NCBI GenBank assembly: GCA_002402575.1
Contig: DHGD01000129.1
Location: forward strand, 9,749 to 29,058
DNA from: Syntrophomonas sp. UBA4807
Lineage (GTDB): Bacteria > Bacillota > Syntrophomonadia > Syntrophomonadales > Syntrophomonadaceae
Reading direction: 5' to 3'
DNA length: 19,310 nt
Under the pieces are notes generated by a model. The model worked only from the letters and a program-made list of their open reading frames with translations, did no database searches and was not told where the DNA came from. The translations under genes and the position numbers were made by a program. Positions 7,242 through 14,488 of the stretch are shown one piece after another; positions within the stretch are counted from its first letter, which is position 1, and every line of letters starts with the position of its first letter.

Positions 7242-7247
7242 TATAAT
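7242..7247 (+). promoter_or_regulatory. Possible -10 box for the yccF gene
   Basis: A perfect TATAAT lies 44 bp before the chosen yccF start. No good -35 box is found at 16-18 bp; TTAAGG at 7217-7222 is the nearest, with a 19-bp spacer. The promoter assignment is tentative. Confidence 0.4.
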
Positions 7248-7290
7248 AAAGTAGTTACTAATATATATGGAGGGAAAGGAAACAGGTCCC

Positions 7291-7656
7291 ATGCGCCTAA
7301 TTGGAAATGTGATTTGGCTGCTGTGGGGTGGTTTGATAGCGTCTATAGCGTGGACTTTGGCGGGTCTTATTCTGTGTTTAACTTTTATTGGGATACCTTT
7401 TGGGTTGCAGTGCTTTAAGATCGCCGCTTTTGTACTATGGCCGTTTGGTAAATCCATTGAAATCGGCCATTTCGGAGCCGGGGGATTGATTTTCAACATT
7501 ATCTGGATAATTGTCTTCGGCTGGGAATTCGCCGTTTCTCATCTCGCAATCGGCTTGGTATTCTGCATCGCCATAATCGGCATACCTTTTGGAGTACAGC
7601 ATTTCAAATTTGCCCAACTGGGCCTAATGCCCTTCGGAGCGGTGATAAAGTCTTAG
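7291..7656 (+). CDS. yccF: YccF-family inner membrane protein
   Basis: A 121-residue membrane protein with the two tandem halves of the YccF domain: FIGIPFGLQCFKIAAFVLWPFG in the first and IIGIPFGVQHFKFAQLGLMPFG in the second, each following a Trp-rich hydrophobic helix. About four membrane-spanning segments are expected. The start MRLIGNVIWLLWGG matches the usual N-terminus, with AAAGGA about 10 nt upstream; the ATG eight codons earlier overlaps the GGAGG and is unlikely. YccF proteins are widespread and of unknown molecular function. The histidine kinase gene follows on the same strand after about 78 bp. Confidence 0.9.
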   Translation: MRLIGNVIWLLWGGLIASIAWTLAGLILCLTFIGIPFGLQCFKIAAFVLWPFGKSIEIGHFGAGGLIFNIIWIIVFGWEFAVSHLAIGLVFCIAIIGIPFGVQHFKFAQLGLMPFGAVIKS

Positions 7657-7734
7657 TAATCAGCAATGCCGGCATTGGATTCTCCAGTCAATATAGATTT
7701 TCCACTGAGTGCATTAAGGGAAGGGACAGGTGTG

Positions 7735-9789
7735 ATGTTTGGCACCCCCGATACAAAAGACATTATGCTTGAATTGGTTCTGCTTCGGAACCGTATTGTA
7801 GAACTGGAGGCGGAAAACCAGGCTTTGAGGTCTGCCCACGAAACCGCTGCCAGATATGAGGCAAAACCTAAACAGAATACTTTGCCATCTGGCAGGCAAC
7901 ACTTTGAGCCTAATCACCTGACTGATTTTTGCTCCATTAGGCGCAAGCTGCTTAATTACAGCTGCCCTTGGACATCTCTACCGTCACTGGAAGGGGATTG
8001 TTTTGCGCGAGCGTTCTATTCCAATCCGATAGCTATGAGCATTACCACCAGTGATTCAATCCATTTGGATGTTAATCAGGCCTGGATTACCCTGTTCGGT
8101 CATAGCCGCAAGGCAGTTATCGGCAAGACTACCGGTGAATTGGGACTTTGGGCTGACAAAGACCGGGCCTGGGCTTTCCATAACCAGCTGTTGACTCAAG
8201 GTATAATCGATAACTTCGAAATGTCCTACCTGAATAAAAACGGCACACCCGGCATTGGTCTAGCTTCAGCCCGAGTGGTGGCGATGAACGGTGAGCCCTG
8301 TTGGCTTATTACTGTAACTGACATAGGGCCACTAAAAGAGATCGAAGAAAAATTACGCAAATCTGAACAAAATCTGCGACAATCAGAGGAAAAATTTTCT
8401 CAGGCCTTTCAGTTTAATCCCGATCTGATGGCTATCTCAACCCTGGAGGAGGGTCGTTATGTTGAGGTTAATGATGCTTTTGTAAAATTGACCGGTTACC
8501 AACGGGAAGAAGTCATAGGACGCACAGTGGATGAAATGGGCATCTGGGCGCAACCGGAGCATCGTGAAGCACTCAAGAGATGTCTGCTGCAGCAAAAAAG
8601 AGTGCAGGGATTTGAACTTGATTTAAAGACCAAGTCGGGCGACATCAGAAAGTTATCCTTATCTGGGCAAATTATCGATATAGACGGCAAAAGCTACCTG
8701 CTCAATGTCTCCCGGGACATTACCGAGAGCCAGAGGATGATGGAACAGTTACGTTTTTCAGAGGAAATCTTTTCACTGGCCTTTGAAGTTTGTCCCTTCA
8801 TCATGTCCATATCCACACTGGAAGAAGGCCGCTATATCAAGGTAAACAATGCCTTCTGCACCATTACCGGATACAGTTTGGAGGAGATAATCGGACGGAC
8901 TTCCATCGAATTAGGCGATATAGGTTTTTGGATGAACCCTCAGGATCGGGAAGTGCTCAAACAAGAAACTGCAGACAAAGGTTCGCTGCGGGATATGGAA
9001 TTCTGGTTTAGGAGAAAAAATAGAGAAGTCAGACTGGGCCGTTATTTTTCTGAACTGATCGATATACAGGGTGAGGCTTGCTTACTCAGTGTAATAATCG
9101 ACATCACTGATTTGAGGCAGATGGAAAATGAAATGAACCGCCTCGACCGGCTCAACATAGTCGGGGAGATGGCAGCCAGCATCGGCCACGAGATCCGCAA
9201 CCCCATGACCACGGTACGAGGTTTCCTGCAGCTGATGAGAGAGAATGATTCCTATTCCGAGGTCTATGATCATTTCGATTTGATGATTGAGGAATTGGAC
9301 CGAGCCAATTCTATAGTTACCGAATTCCTGTCCCTGGCTAAAGACAAAGCGGTGGAAATAGAAAACGGCAATATTAATGCTATTGTTGCCAAACTTCTTC
9401 CATTATTAGAAGCCAAAGCGGTAATCAGGGATCAGTCCGTTGTTTTTGATATGAAGCCAACCCCCGATTTAAGTCTCGATATAAAGGAAATTCGCCAATT
9501 AATACTTAATCTAGTCAACAATGGATTAGAATCAATGTCAGCGGGAGGGGTGCTGAAAATCAAAACCTGGTTCGAAGATGGTAGCGTAGTCATGGCAGTA
9601 ACCGACCAGGGCTCAGGCATAGAACAATCTATGCTGGATAAACTAGGAACGCCTTTTTTGACCACCAAAGAACATGGCAGCGGGCTGGGTCTAGCGGTCT
9701 GCTACCGCATCGCCACGCGGCATAATGCGCGTATACATATCGATACTACCCCGCAGGGAACTACCTTCTATGTGAAATTTGCGATATGA
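7735..9789 (+). CDS. Orphan three-PAS sensor histidine kinase
   Basis: A soluble kinase of about 684 residues with no membrane segment. A short coiled coil (LRNRIVELEAENQAL, near 18-32) comes first, then three PAS domains (about 88-200, 217-327, 342-458), each ending in the usual strand and linker (VTDIGPLKEIE, VSRDITESQRM, IDITDLRQME). The phosphorylated residue is His485 in ASIGHEIRNPMTTVRGFLQLM, with EIRNP as in sporulation kinases such as KinA. The ATP-binding domain shows LNLVNNGLESM (N box), DQGSGIE (G1), PFLTTKEHGSGLGLAV (F/G2). No response regulator is adjacent, as is usual for phosphorelay kinases feeding Spo0F/Spo0A; that target is inference. PAS2 and PAS3 share long blocks (SISTLEEGRY, VNNAF or VNDAF, EEIIGRT), so they look like a tandem duplication. 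I start at the ATG with AGGGA 8 nt upstream; an in-frame ATG at 7666 lies in a palindrome without a ribosome site. Confidence 0.93.
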   Translation: MFGTPDTKDIMLELVLLRNRIVELEAENQALRSAHETAARYEAKPKQNTLPSGRQHFEPNHLTDFCSIRRKLLNYSCPWTSLPSLEGDCFARAFYSNPIAMSITTSDSIHLDVNQAWITLFGHSRKAVIGKTTGELGLWADKDRAWAFHNQLLTQGIIDNFEMSYLNKNGTPGIGLASARVVAMNGEPCWLITVTDIGPLKEIEEKLRKSEQNLRQSEEKFSQAFQFNPDLMAISTLEEGRYVEVNDAFVKLTGYQREEVIGRTVDEMGIWAQPEHREALKRCLLQQKRVQGFELDLKTKSGDIRKLSLSGQIIDIDGKSYLLNVSRDITESQRMMEQLRFSEEIFSLAFEVCPFIMSISTLEEGRYIKVNNAFCTITGYSLEEIIGRTSIELGDIGFWMNPQDREVLKQETADKGSLRDMEFWFRRKNREVRLGRYFSELIDIQGEACLLSVIIDITDLRQMENEMNRLDRLNIVGEMAASIGHEIRNPMTTVRGFLQLMRENDSYSEVYDHFDLMIEELDRANSIVTEFLSLAKDKAVEIENGNINAIVAKLLPLLEAKAVIRDQSVVFDMKPTPDLSLDIKEIRQLILNLVNNGLESMSAGGVLKIKTWFEDGSVVMAVTDQGSGIEQSMLDKLGTPFLTTKEHGSGLGLAVCYRIATRHNARIHIDTTPQGTTFYVKFAI

Positions 9790-9961
9790 TTCCAATCAAC
9801 TCCAAGCCACACATAATCTTCAATATTGATTCGACACCAACTCGAGTTAAGGTTGGCTCCGCTGCTCTAAGCTCCACAATTATCATCGCCTTATACGGGC
9901 CTGAAAGTGGTTTGAGCCTGAGGACTGGGTGAATAGAAAGTCGTTTATTGAAGTAATCCAT
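9761..9961 (-). CDS. Possible 66-residue hypothetical protein
   Basis: An open frame on the minus strand with a strong ribosome site: AGGGGG lies about 8 nt before the ATG. The product starts MDYFNKRLSIHPVLRLKPLS and continues KAMIIVELRAAEPTLTRVGV, then ILKIMCGLELIGII, an amphipathic pattern that looks like a folded small protein rather than noise. Its 3' end overlaps the last 29 bp of the histidine kinase gene tail-to-tail. I do not recognise the family. Without it, the 334 bp between kinase and DegV gene would be empty. It could also be a remnant of a larger gene. Confidence 0.4.
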   Translation of the reverse strand: MDYFNKRLSIHPVLRLKPLSGPYKAMIIVELRAAEPTLTRVGVESILKIMCGLELIGIISQISHRR

Positions 9962-10123
9962 AATTATGCCCCCTAGCATTCCCGATATAACGCAGAAGGC
10001 CCTATGTTCAGACTCTCATAGAAAAACAAAAGGTATCAGTAAGCCGCTGTCGAATATATAGATATTGCCTTAGGTGATCACAATTGAAGATTCTCGGATT
10101 GACGTATCCGGCGGAGGATTATA

Positions 10124-10981
10124 GTGGGAATTCAAGTTTTTACCGATAGTACGGCATATATTGACAAAGCAATTTGCGCAAGACTTAACATAAGGGTTTT
10201 ACCTCTTAGTGTGCACTTTCCCCATGAATCATTTAAAGAAAACGAGGTAGACCAAGACTATTTCTTCAGAAAAATGCAAATGGACGGGGTTATTCCTACT
10301 TCATCACAGCCTTCTCAGGGCGAAGTCGAGTCCTGCTTTCGTGACAGCTTATTACAGGGCGATGATATCCTGGGTGTATTTATTTCCTCAGCTATGAGCG
10401 GAACTTACGCCACGGCCCGCGCCGCTGCCGATCAGCTTGGGCGTGAATTTACTGCCTCGCGCATAAAGATTGCGGATTCACGCACCAACTGCATGGCTTT
10501 GGGACTTCAGGTGATTGCGGCCGCGGAGGCGGTGCAATCTGGGGGCGGGTTGCAGCATGCTTTGCAGGCCTGTGCTGATGTAATGAAGAAGGTCAACTTC
10601 TATTTTGTACCCGAGACACTGGATTACTTAAAAAAGGGCGGGCGTATTGGAACCGCGTCCGCTCTGTTAGGCAGCATTCTTAAGATTCGCCCCATCCTGA
10701 CTGTTGATATGGAAAAGGGGATGACCCATCTTTGGGAAAGGGCAAGGGGCAGCGCAGCCGCAATCCGGCGCATCCTGGATTTGCTGGATGCTGAGGCGCA
10801 CAGCAAGGGATTAAGGTCGCTAATTGTACACCATATAAATGCTGCGGAAAGGGGCGAACAGCTCCGGGAAACCCTGTCCCGAAAGTATCAGATGGGGGTG
10901 GAATTATGCTCTATCGGTCCGGTTATCGGACTACATACCGGGCCAGGCACCATCGGTATAGTATATTGCACCATAGATTAG
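10124..10981 (+). CDS. DegV-family fatty-acid-binding protein
   Basis: A 285-residue DegV protein. Members bind a fatty acid and, as FakB, present it to the kinase FakA for phosphorylation before phospholipid synthesis. Visible motifs: DSTA (8-11) at the first strand, PTSSQPSQGE (58-67), ISSAMSGTYATA (87-98) with the fatty-acid-carboxylate Ser region, DSRT (118-121), DYLKKGGRIGTASALLGSIL, and HTGPGTIGIVY near the C-terminus. The full length matches the family (about 280). It starts at GTG with GGAGG 6 nt upstream. The DS-x-x-NCMALGLQ segment is less canonical than the usual S-M-G-x-G. No fakA gene is nearby; DegV genes are often scattered and multicopy in Firmicutes. A GC-rich hairpin lies just downstream. 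Confidence 0.95.
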   Translation: MGIQVFTDSTAYIDKAICARLNIRVLPLSVHFPHESFKENEVDQDYFFRKMQMDGVIPTSSQPSQGEVESCFRDSLLQGDDILGVFISSAMSGTYATARAAADQLGREFTASRIKIADSRTNCMALGLQVIAAAEAVQSGGGLQHALQACADVMKKVNFYFVPETLDYLKKGGRIGTASALLGSILKIRPILTVDMEKGMTHLWERARGSAAAIRRILDLLDAEAHSKGLRSLIVHHINAAERGEQLRETLSRKYQMGVELCSIGPVIGLHTGPGTIGIVYCTID

Positions 10982-10999
10982 ACAAACTCGCATTAATAG

Positions 11000-11020
11000 C
11001 CCCGGCCTGAACGGCCGGGG
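11000..11020 (+). terminator. Hairpin terminator after the DegV gene
   Basis: A perfect 8-bp GC stem CCCCGGCC/GGCCGGGG with a 5-nt TGAAC loop begins 19 bp after the stop codon. The following TATCGATTTATTT is T-rich but not a clean T run, so termination may be moderate. Confidence 0.75.
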
Positions 11021-11587
11021 TATCGATTTATTTGAGGCTAATTTACATAACGTCAGTTGATGGGTAGTCCGGGTGAGGGCAACATTCATGTAAACTAGCC
11101 AAAATGAAAAGTAAGCACCACTCAAGTTTCATGGCTAGTTTACATAATGTTCATTATGGGAAGATAGGGAATTACCAAATAGGCCTCTATAAACCCGCCA
11201 TATTGGGTTTCTTGCCACCCATTTGCGGTTGCATAACAATTGCATATATATTGCATATAAATAATTATTTATTTAGGAGCTGCCTCGATTGGTCATCTGA
11301 GCAGTTCTTTATTATTTGGGGGTTCACTTTAATAAAAGATTTTACAGTCAAGTTTAATACGTAAAATGGTTGGCTTTTTCACCTGGCCCGTCTAATCAAA
11401 ACCAGCGCGGGCTACTCCCTTCCTGCTTTTATCAGATATTACTTGAGAAGTCCGTTTACTGCTGAGCACTGCGGCTAAGGCTTTCATAATGGCTCGGCCG
11501 AGGCTTATTGAGACTGTTTAGATACTAATCATTGCGGAAATAACGAGTTGCTAACGGTAACCTGGCGTTTTTGCGGACCAAAAGCTT
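11021..11587. other. Gene-poor stretch with repeats
   Basis: About 570 bp with no gene I can support. It holds the inverted repeat at 11088-11145 and a CATAAT/ATTATG dyad at 11143-11158, and an AT-rich tract at 11230-11275. A 31-codon minus-strand frame at 11392-11487 (starting MKALAAVLSSKRTSQ) looks protein-like but has no ribosome site; it could be the tail of a decayed gene. The 86-codon plus-strand frame at 11104-11364 crosses the repeat and has no family resemblance. Overall it reads as decayed or insertion-derived DNA. Confidence 0.45.
11088..11145. repeat. 13-bp perfect inverted repeat, TG/CA ended
   Basis: ATGTAAACTAGCC at 11088-11100 is matched by its reverse complement GGCTAGTTTACAT at 11133-11145, with only 32 bp between. 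Just inside each arm, ATGAAA recurs in opposite orientation (11104-11109 and complement of 11127-11132), offset by 2-3 bp. Taken without the outermost base, the arms start with TG and end with CA, as do many insertion-sequence ends. It could be the two ends of an insertion sequence left after loss of its middle, or a regulatory hairpin. I see no convincing target-site duplication. Confidence 0.6.
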
Positions 11588-11596
11588 TGTTATAAT
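11588..11596 (+). promoter_or_regulatory. Extended -10 promoter of the DUF503 gene
   Basis: TGTTATAAT is a perfect extended -10 element (TGnTATAAT), about 45 bp before the TTG start. The upstream region TTTTTG (11568-11573) is a poor -35 at 17-bp spacing, as is acceptable for extended -10 promoters. Confidence 0.65.
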
Positions 11597-11640
11597 TAGG
11601 CTATGTCTCTTTAATATGTAACGAAAGGAATTGTTCGCCG

Positions 11641-11940
11641 TTGTATGTGATTTATGGTTATGGTGAATTGTTTTTACCTTATGCCTCTACTCTGAAGGAT
11701 AAAAGGATGATTATCCGCAGCATACAGGATCGCTTGAAAAAGCGCGTTAATATTTCGGTATTGGAAATTAAATATAAGGAGCTGTGGCAGCGTTCCATGC
11801 TTGGCTTCGCTGCCGTAGCAGCCACTCAAACTGACCTTAATTTGATAAAAGAAGCCGTTCAGTCCGTCTTCGATTTGCACTTCGCAGAGGCTGATATCAT
11901 CGGACTTCATTTCGACATTATTCCCATACTTCCCGATTAA
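11641..11940 (+). CDS. DUF503 (YlxP-like) protein
   Basis: A 99-residue protein of the DUF503 family: the N-terminal strand VIYGYGELFLPYASTLKDKR, then IIRSIQDRLKKRVNISVLEI, and the conserved ELWQRSMLGFAAVAAT block are diagnostic. The family has a ferredoxin-like fold; it is often encoded in the nusA-infB-rbfA translation cluster and its role is unknown. Here it stands alone. The start is TTG, with AAGGA 11 nt upstream, a rather long spacing; no better start in frame exists. An extended -10 promoter lies upstream and a weak AT-rich hairpin (11981-12002) follows. Confidence 0.9.
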   Translation: MYVIYGYGELFLPYASTLKDKRMIIRSIQDRLKKRVNISVLEIKYKELWQRSMLGFAAVAATQTDLNLIKEAVQSVFDLHFAEADIIGLHFDIIPILPD

Positions 11941-11980
11941 ATCCAGAGTCTGCCATAATTTACCTTAGCAAATGGGCAGG

Positions 11981-12034
11981 ATTCTACTAAAATTTGTAGA
12001 ATTTTGTCATAACTTACTTTTTTGTAAAAAGTAA
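11981..12034. other. Two AT-rich hairpins before the hydrolase gene
   Basis: ATTCTAC/GTAGAAT (11981-12002, 8-nt loop) is followed by TTTG and may weakly end the DUF503 transcript. A second stem, TTACTTTTT/AAAAAGTAA (12014-12034, loop TGT, 9 bp), lies 26 bp before the TTG start of the secreted hydrolase, in its leader or promoter. Its role, terminator or leader structure, cannot be told by eye. Confidence 0.5.
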
Positions 12035-12060
12035 TTTGTTAAGGAAAGGAATGAGTAGAT

Positions 12061-12822
12061 TTGAAAAAAGTAAGCGCTATGTTAAAACGTTGCTCTATTA
12101 TGACTTTGATTACATTACTTGCAATCTCTGGACTTGCTGTAGCTACGCCGGTAGCACAAGCAGATACCACTAAGACAGTTACCATCGCCTCTGACACTAC
12201 ATACGCCACCCCAATGTATATTATCGACAGCGGGAAATCCGGCCCAGTGGTCATGATAGTAGGCGGTGTTCATGGTAATGAAACCGCAGGATATACCGCA
12301 GCGGCCAAAGTTAAGAGTTGGGACATCAAAAAAGGCAAGCTTATCGTGCTGCCCCAGGCAAATAAGAAGGCAGTAGCCCGCCACACCCGCACCTACAATG
12401 GTGACCTGAACCGTGACTTTCCTCAGAGCAGCACCCAGTCGGCCGACACCACCTTGGCCAGATCTATCTGGTCGGCTGTTAAGAAATATGATGTTGACTG
12501 GCTGATGGACATGCACGAAGGTTACAGCTACTGCAAACTAAGCGATTCAGTCGGCCAAAGTCTTATCTACTACCCCAACAGCACTACCCAGACCATGGCC
12601 AATGCTATTGTAAGGGACCTTAATGGCGATATCAGCACTTCGTACAAAAAGTTCAGCTTGTTCAGATACCCTGTCAAAGGGAGTCTGGCCAGAGCGGCCG
12701 GGCAGTATGAGAATGTACACGCTTTTATCTTCGAAACCTGTGACAATCCTTCATTAAGCGTACGGGTAAATTACCATCTGAAAGCCGCTAATACCCTGCT
12801 GTCGCGCCTTGATATGCGCTAA
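12061..12822 (+). CDS. Secreted aspartoacylase/M14-like zinc hydrolase
   Basis: A 253-residue protein of the succinylglutamate desuccinylase/aspartoacylase branch of M14-like zinc hydrolases, which cleave amide bonds of acylated amino acids or peptides. A signal peptide is clear: basic MKKVSAMLKR, hydrophobic ITLLAISGLAVA, probable cleavage after AQA at residue 34. The expected zinc ligands are His71 and Glu74 in GGVHGNETAG and His152 in LMDMHEG; NR (117-118) in GDLNRDFP is the substrate carboxylate site, and Glu225 in FIFETCD fits the catalytic base. It starts at TTG, with AAAGGA about 10 nt upstream. Most family members are cytosolic, so secretion is notable and favours a cell-wall or spore-envelope peptide substrate (inference). 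Its 3' end overlaps the amidoligase gene tail-to-tail by 35 bp, and its terminator lies inside that gene. Confidence 0.88.
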   Translation: MKKVSAMLKRCSIMTLITLLAISGLAVATPVAQADTTKTVTIASDTTYATPMYIIDSGKSGPVVMIVGGVHGNETAGYTAAAKVKSWDIKKGKLIVLPQANKKAVARHTRTYNGDLNRDFPQSSTQSADTTLARSIWSAVKKYDVDWLMDMHEGYSYCKLSDSVGQSLIYYPNSTTQTMANAIVRDLNGDISTSYKKFSLFRYPVKGSLARAAGQYENVHAFIFETCDNPSLSVRVNYHLKAANTLLSRLDMR

Positions 12823-14488
12823 CCATCTCAAAGTGGGTGGACACCCCACGAATATGCTCCGCTCCGATAACCCTGGCGAAGTCAGGGTTATCGTTTTCAT
12901 ATTCCCGGCTGAATAACCGGATGCGGTTGTCCGCGGAAGAGGAACTTGTGCTGCGTGGGCTGCGCGTGCTCCGCCGCAGGTTGCGGGTTCCGAGCATCTG
13001 CGAGGTGGACTGTCTGCGGCGCGGACGGCTCTGATCGGGATTTACAACCGGCTCCGGGAATCCATCGTTACAAACATTCGGTTCAAGGTAGGTGTCAGCG
13101 CTGGAGACTTTGCCTTGTCCGGCCTCGATAAATTGTTCTGGTTTTTTTTTTGATTTATCGATTATCTTCCAGGACTTTCTCAAATCCTTTTTTTCATCCC
13201 AAGCCACATGATTTTCGATCATCCAAGGCAGAATGGACATTTCCTGGGCATATTTACGGGCCAGTTCGGTGGCCTCTATTTCAGCCCATAAATGGGGAAA
13301 GATGCGGCGGAAGTAGTCCTGATCACCCCGGTAAAAGGCTTGGTATGCCTGAACATTGTTTAGATAATTGCTGTTCAACTCGGTATAGCAGCTGACTACC
13401 ACCTTAGCCAGGCATAGCACCGCTGTGGCTATTTCCTTGCTTACCAGCCAGCTCCCCGGGGTGCGGTATTCGAAACCGCCGTGATTTTTGGTGCGGTAAT
13501 CGCTGAGCTTGCCATAGCGTTTGCGTCTTCTCACGGCTGTCAACTGGTCTTCTATAAGGAATACAGGGATGCCCAGATAATTATCCAAAGCCCGCAACAG
13601 TGCGGCATTGAGCTTAATATTACTGAAATGTATGTGTCCGCCTATTGAATAGCCGGGGAATGGCTGACTGCCCGCCACCCATTTAACATTAGGGGCTGGT
13701 GCTAATCTGCTGGCATTACGTAAAGCTTCCCGGATGTTAACCACCAGGTGCTGGGGTTCCAGGTCGGGCCTGGGCCGTATTTCAGCGATAGGCCGCTGCT
13801 GCCGGTTGGGTATGCGGATGGCGTCACAGCCTACCATGCCTTCTCTGGGGAAATACTCGGAGGCCGCCACCATTCTTCCGCTTCTGCTGTTAACCAGCAT
13901 GAACTCTGGGTCGGCACCCATTTTAACCTCTGTTTCACCCTGCATGTACATGGCTTTCAGCTTATTAACTACTTGCTCGATGTCCTTGGGTCGCAACTCG
14001 GGCGATAATTCTAATCCGGCTATCTTCCACTTTCTTCTGCTGGTAAGGGCAATTTCAACCATAACCATATCCACTCCCAAAATAGTAGAAACCCGACGGG
14101 CAATCTGAGCGGCTTTCATGTTCTCATTCTCTTTAATATATTTGGGTTTGGTCCCTTTTCCAATTACCTCTACACAAATCGAGACTATATCCAGATCAAA
14201 CACCAGAATTTTATATGTCCGGTTCACATTATCTTCCTCGGGATCCAGACAATAGACCTTATTGGCTTGTAACAGTTCGAAGGCCCGGGTTTGGTTCATG
14301 GCCAATTTCATAGCAGGGCGATGGTTTAGTATCCTGGTCTTGCCCTGTTGATTGAGGACATTTATTTCCAAGTACTCATCACCCATGAAAGTGGTCTGGT
14401 CCGCATAAACTTTCAGGCCGGAATCGCGCAGCCCATCTGCGAGCAGCCTCCCGGTGGAATTATCAGCGTAAAGTAATTGGATGTTCAT
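12788..14488 (-). CDS. COOH-NH2 ligase type 2 (GCS-like amidoligase)
   Basis: A 566-residue protein whose centre (about 188-420) is the phiEco32-like COOH-NH2 ligase type 2 domain, a glutamine-synthetase/gamma-glutamylcysteine-synthetase fold predicted to join a carboxylate to an amine with ATP. Motifs: GADPEFML (Glu195), GCDA (Asp222), AEIRPRPDLEP (Glu236, Arg238), GGHIHFS (His285, His287), and GGFEYRTPGSWL (Glu340, Arg342). Residues about 1-185 are not part of that fold. They resemble parts of an ATP-grasp (NQTRAFELLQANKVYC, then AAQIARRVSTILGVDMVMVE and GLELSPELRP) but lack the usual metal-binding E-x-N. Residues about 485-530 are Arg/Ser-rich (RPRRRQSTSQ, LRRSTRSPRSTSSSS), followed by a short ordered tail. 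The start ATG overlaps the stop of the YheC/D gene by 4 bp, so the two are translationally coupled. The substrate is unknown. Confidence 0.85.
   Translation of the reverse strand: MNIQLLYADNSTGRLLADGLRDSGLKVYADQTTFMGDEYLEINVLNQQGKTRILNHRPAMKLAMNQTRAFELLQANKVYCLDPEEDNVNRTYKILVFDLDIVSICVEVIGKGTKPKYIKENENMKAAQIARRVSTILGVDMVMVEIALTSRRKWKIAGLELSPELRPKDIEQVVNKLKAMYMQGETEVKMGADPEFMLVNSRSGRMVAASEYFPREGMVGCDAIRIPNRQQRPIAEIRPRPDLEPQHLVVNIREALRNASRLAPAPNVKWVAGSQPFPGYSIGGHIHFSNIKLNAALLRALDNYLGIPVFLIEDQLTAVRRRKRYGKLSDYRTKNHGGFEYRTPGSWLVSKEIATAVLCLAKVVVSCYTELNSNYLNNVQAYQAFYRGDQDYFRRIFPHLWAEIEATELARKYAQEMSILPWMIENHVAWDEKKDLRKSWKIIDKSKKKPEQFIEAGQGKVSSADTYLEPNVCNDGFPEPVVNPDQSRPRRRQSTSQMLGTRNLRRSTRSPRSTSSSSADNRIRLFSREYENDNPDFARVIGAEHIRGVSTHFEMVSAYQGATAGY
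12865..12897 (+). terminator. Terminator inside the opposing coding region
   Basis: CGATAACCCTG (12865-12875) and CAGGGTTATCG (12883-12893) form a perfect 11-bp stem with a 7-nt loop, followed by TTTTC on the plus strand only. It starts 43 bp past the hydrolase stop codon and lies within the last 30 codons of the amidoligase, where it encodes NDNPDFARVI on the other strand. It should end hydrolase transcripts but not amidoligase transcripts. Confidence 0.85.

Noticed and set aside
7666..7734. Upstream ATG for the histidine kinase
   Set aside because: The ATG lies in the palindrome CAATGCCGGCATTG with no ribosome site, while the ATG at 7735 has a good one.
11080..11155. Target-site duplication around the inverted repeat
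   Set aside because: The flanks AACATTCA and TAATGTTC do not match as a direct repeat.
11104..11364. An 86-codon plus-strand frame in the gene-poor region
   Set aside because: It crosses the inverted repeat, has no ribosome site and no family-like pattern.
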